40,532 nucleotides of DNA, taken from assembly GCA_021208265.1 (NCBI GenBank), contig JAJOJU010000005.1:1-40532 (forward strand), written 5' to 3'. The position numbers were made by a program, and so were the translations under genes. A model generated the notes under the pieces. It was not told the DNA's origin. It did not search any database and saw only the letters and a list, made by a program, of their open reading frames with translations. Numbering within the stretch: position 1 is the stretch's first letter; every line of letters starts with the position of its first letter. Origin of the DNA: Alphaproteobacteria bacterium. Its GTDB lineage: Bacteria; Pseudomonadota; Alphaproteobacteria; Micavibrionales; Micavibrionaceae. Shown piece after piece: positions 40,242 through 40,532 of the stretch.

Positions 40242-40272
40242 AAAAAAAAGAGCGGCTAAAACGCCGCTCTTC
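40242..40272 (-). terminator. ftsZ terminator
   Basis: On the minus strand AAGAGCGGC and GCCGCTCTT form a perfect nine-pair stem around GTTTTA, followed by eight T. It begins 26 bases after the ftsZ stop and separates ftsZ from lpxC. Confidence 0.9.
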
Positions 40273-40297
40273 TCTTCATTGATAAACTTATAAGCCT

Positions 40298-40532
40298 TTA
40301 ATTCGCCTGACGGCGCAGGAAAGCAGGGATATCCAGATCGCTTTCCGATACTGCCGCCGGTTTGGTCGCCGGGACATCGATAGCCAGAGCGCCTTGTGCG
40401 GGCGCATGAACACTGGGGCGGTATGCTGCCGGCATCGGCTGATACGGTTGAGGCTGAGGCTGAGGCGCCGCTTCTTGTACGGGCGCTGCTGCTACAGGGG
40501 CAGATGATTCTTTATGCCCGAGAGCTGAATCC
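40298..40532 (-). CDS. ftsZ: Cell-division protein FtsZ, C-terminal end only
   Basis: Only the last 77 codons are in the window; the gene continues past the right edge. The visible part is the disordered Pro/Ala/Gln-rich linker (EAAPQPQPQPYQPMPAAYRP and so on) and the conserved C-terminal tail SDLDIPAFLRRQAN. That tail, D-x-x-I-P-A-F-L-R-R-Q-A, is the peptide through which FtsZ binds membrane tethers such as FtsA, and is nearly invariant in Alphaproteobacteria. The position upstream of lpxC fits the usual end of the division and cell-wall cluster. A strong terminator follows. Confidence 0.93.
   Translation of the reverse strand, partial: DSALGHKESSAPVAAAPVQEAAPQPQPQPYQPMPAAYRPSVHAPAQGALAIDVPATKPAAVSESDLDIPAFLRRQAN

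Overview
The window looks like chromosomal DNA of an alphaproteobacterium of roughly 50% GC. Supporting signs are the gene order ftsZ-lpxC-bamD-recN-ligA, a transhydrogenase whose alpha subunit is split into PntAA and PntAB, an F1-ATPase zeta inhibitor gene (a family I know only from Alphaproteobacteria), and a left-edge regulator of the kind seen in Rhodospirillales-type genomes. A Micavibrio-like or Rhodospirillales-like lineage is plausible but cannot be proved from this sequence. No rRNA, tRNA, CRISPR array or insertion sequence was seen.

Layout. 1-1417: small phage-like genes on the minus strand, divergent from a short Cro/C1-type repressor with a palindromic operator-like site. 1414-6718: housekeeping genes (GNAT acetyltransferase, pyrE, nadK, a membrane-anchored hydrolase, purC, ATPase zeta inhibitor, bolA, monothiol glutaredoxin). 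6727-12430: the rod-shape cluster mreB-mreC-mreD-mrdA-rodA on the minus strand. 12584-13003: rpmJ and a 59-residue membrane peptide. 13146-28504: a secretion and signalling locus. 28668-33346: the transhydrogenase operon with two accessory genes. 33343-40532: ligA, a phospholipase-D-like gene, recN, bamD, lpxC and the 3' end of ftsZ, all on the minus strand.

The most interesting part is 13146-28504. It holds a c-di-GMP phosphodiesterase with an N-terminal cyclic-nucleotide-binding domain, then a protein of about 2,200 residues with a FecR-like N-terminus, a Q-rich linker, cadherin-like/VCBS/CSPG-like modules, RTX-like stretches and exactly seven FG-GAP repeats. Facing it is a tight operon tolC-hlyB-hlyD-CHASE2 nucleotide cyclase. 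The layout suggests a type I secreted giant adhesin whose secretion is tied to cyclic-nucleotide and c-di-GMP signalling. The pieces are seen directly; the circuit is inferred.

A strong caution: about two dozen single-base indels break genes that should be intact (mreB, mrdA, ligA, recN, nadK, pyrE, pntAA, hlyD, tolC and others), several in homopolymers. In every case the protein resumes in another frame with conserved sequence. I read these as sequencing or assembly errors and give reconstructed gene limits, so the stated CDS spans often do not translate in a single frame.
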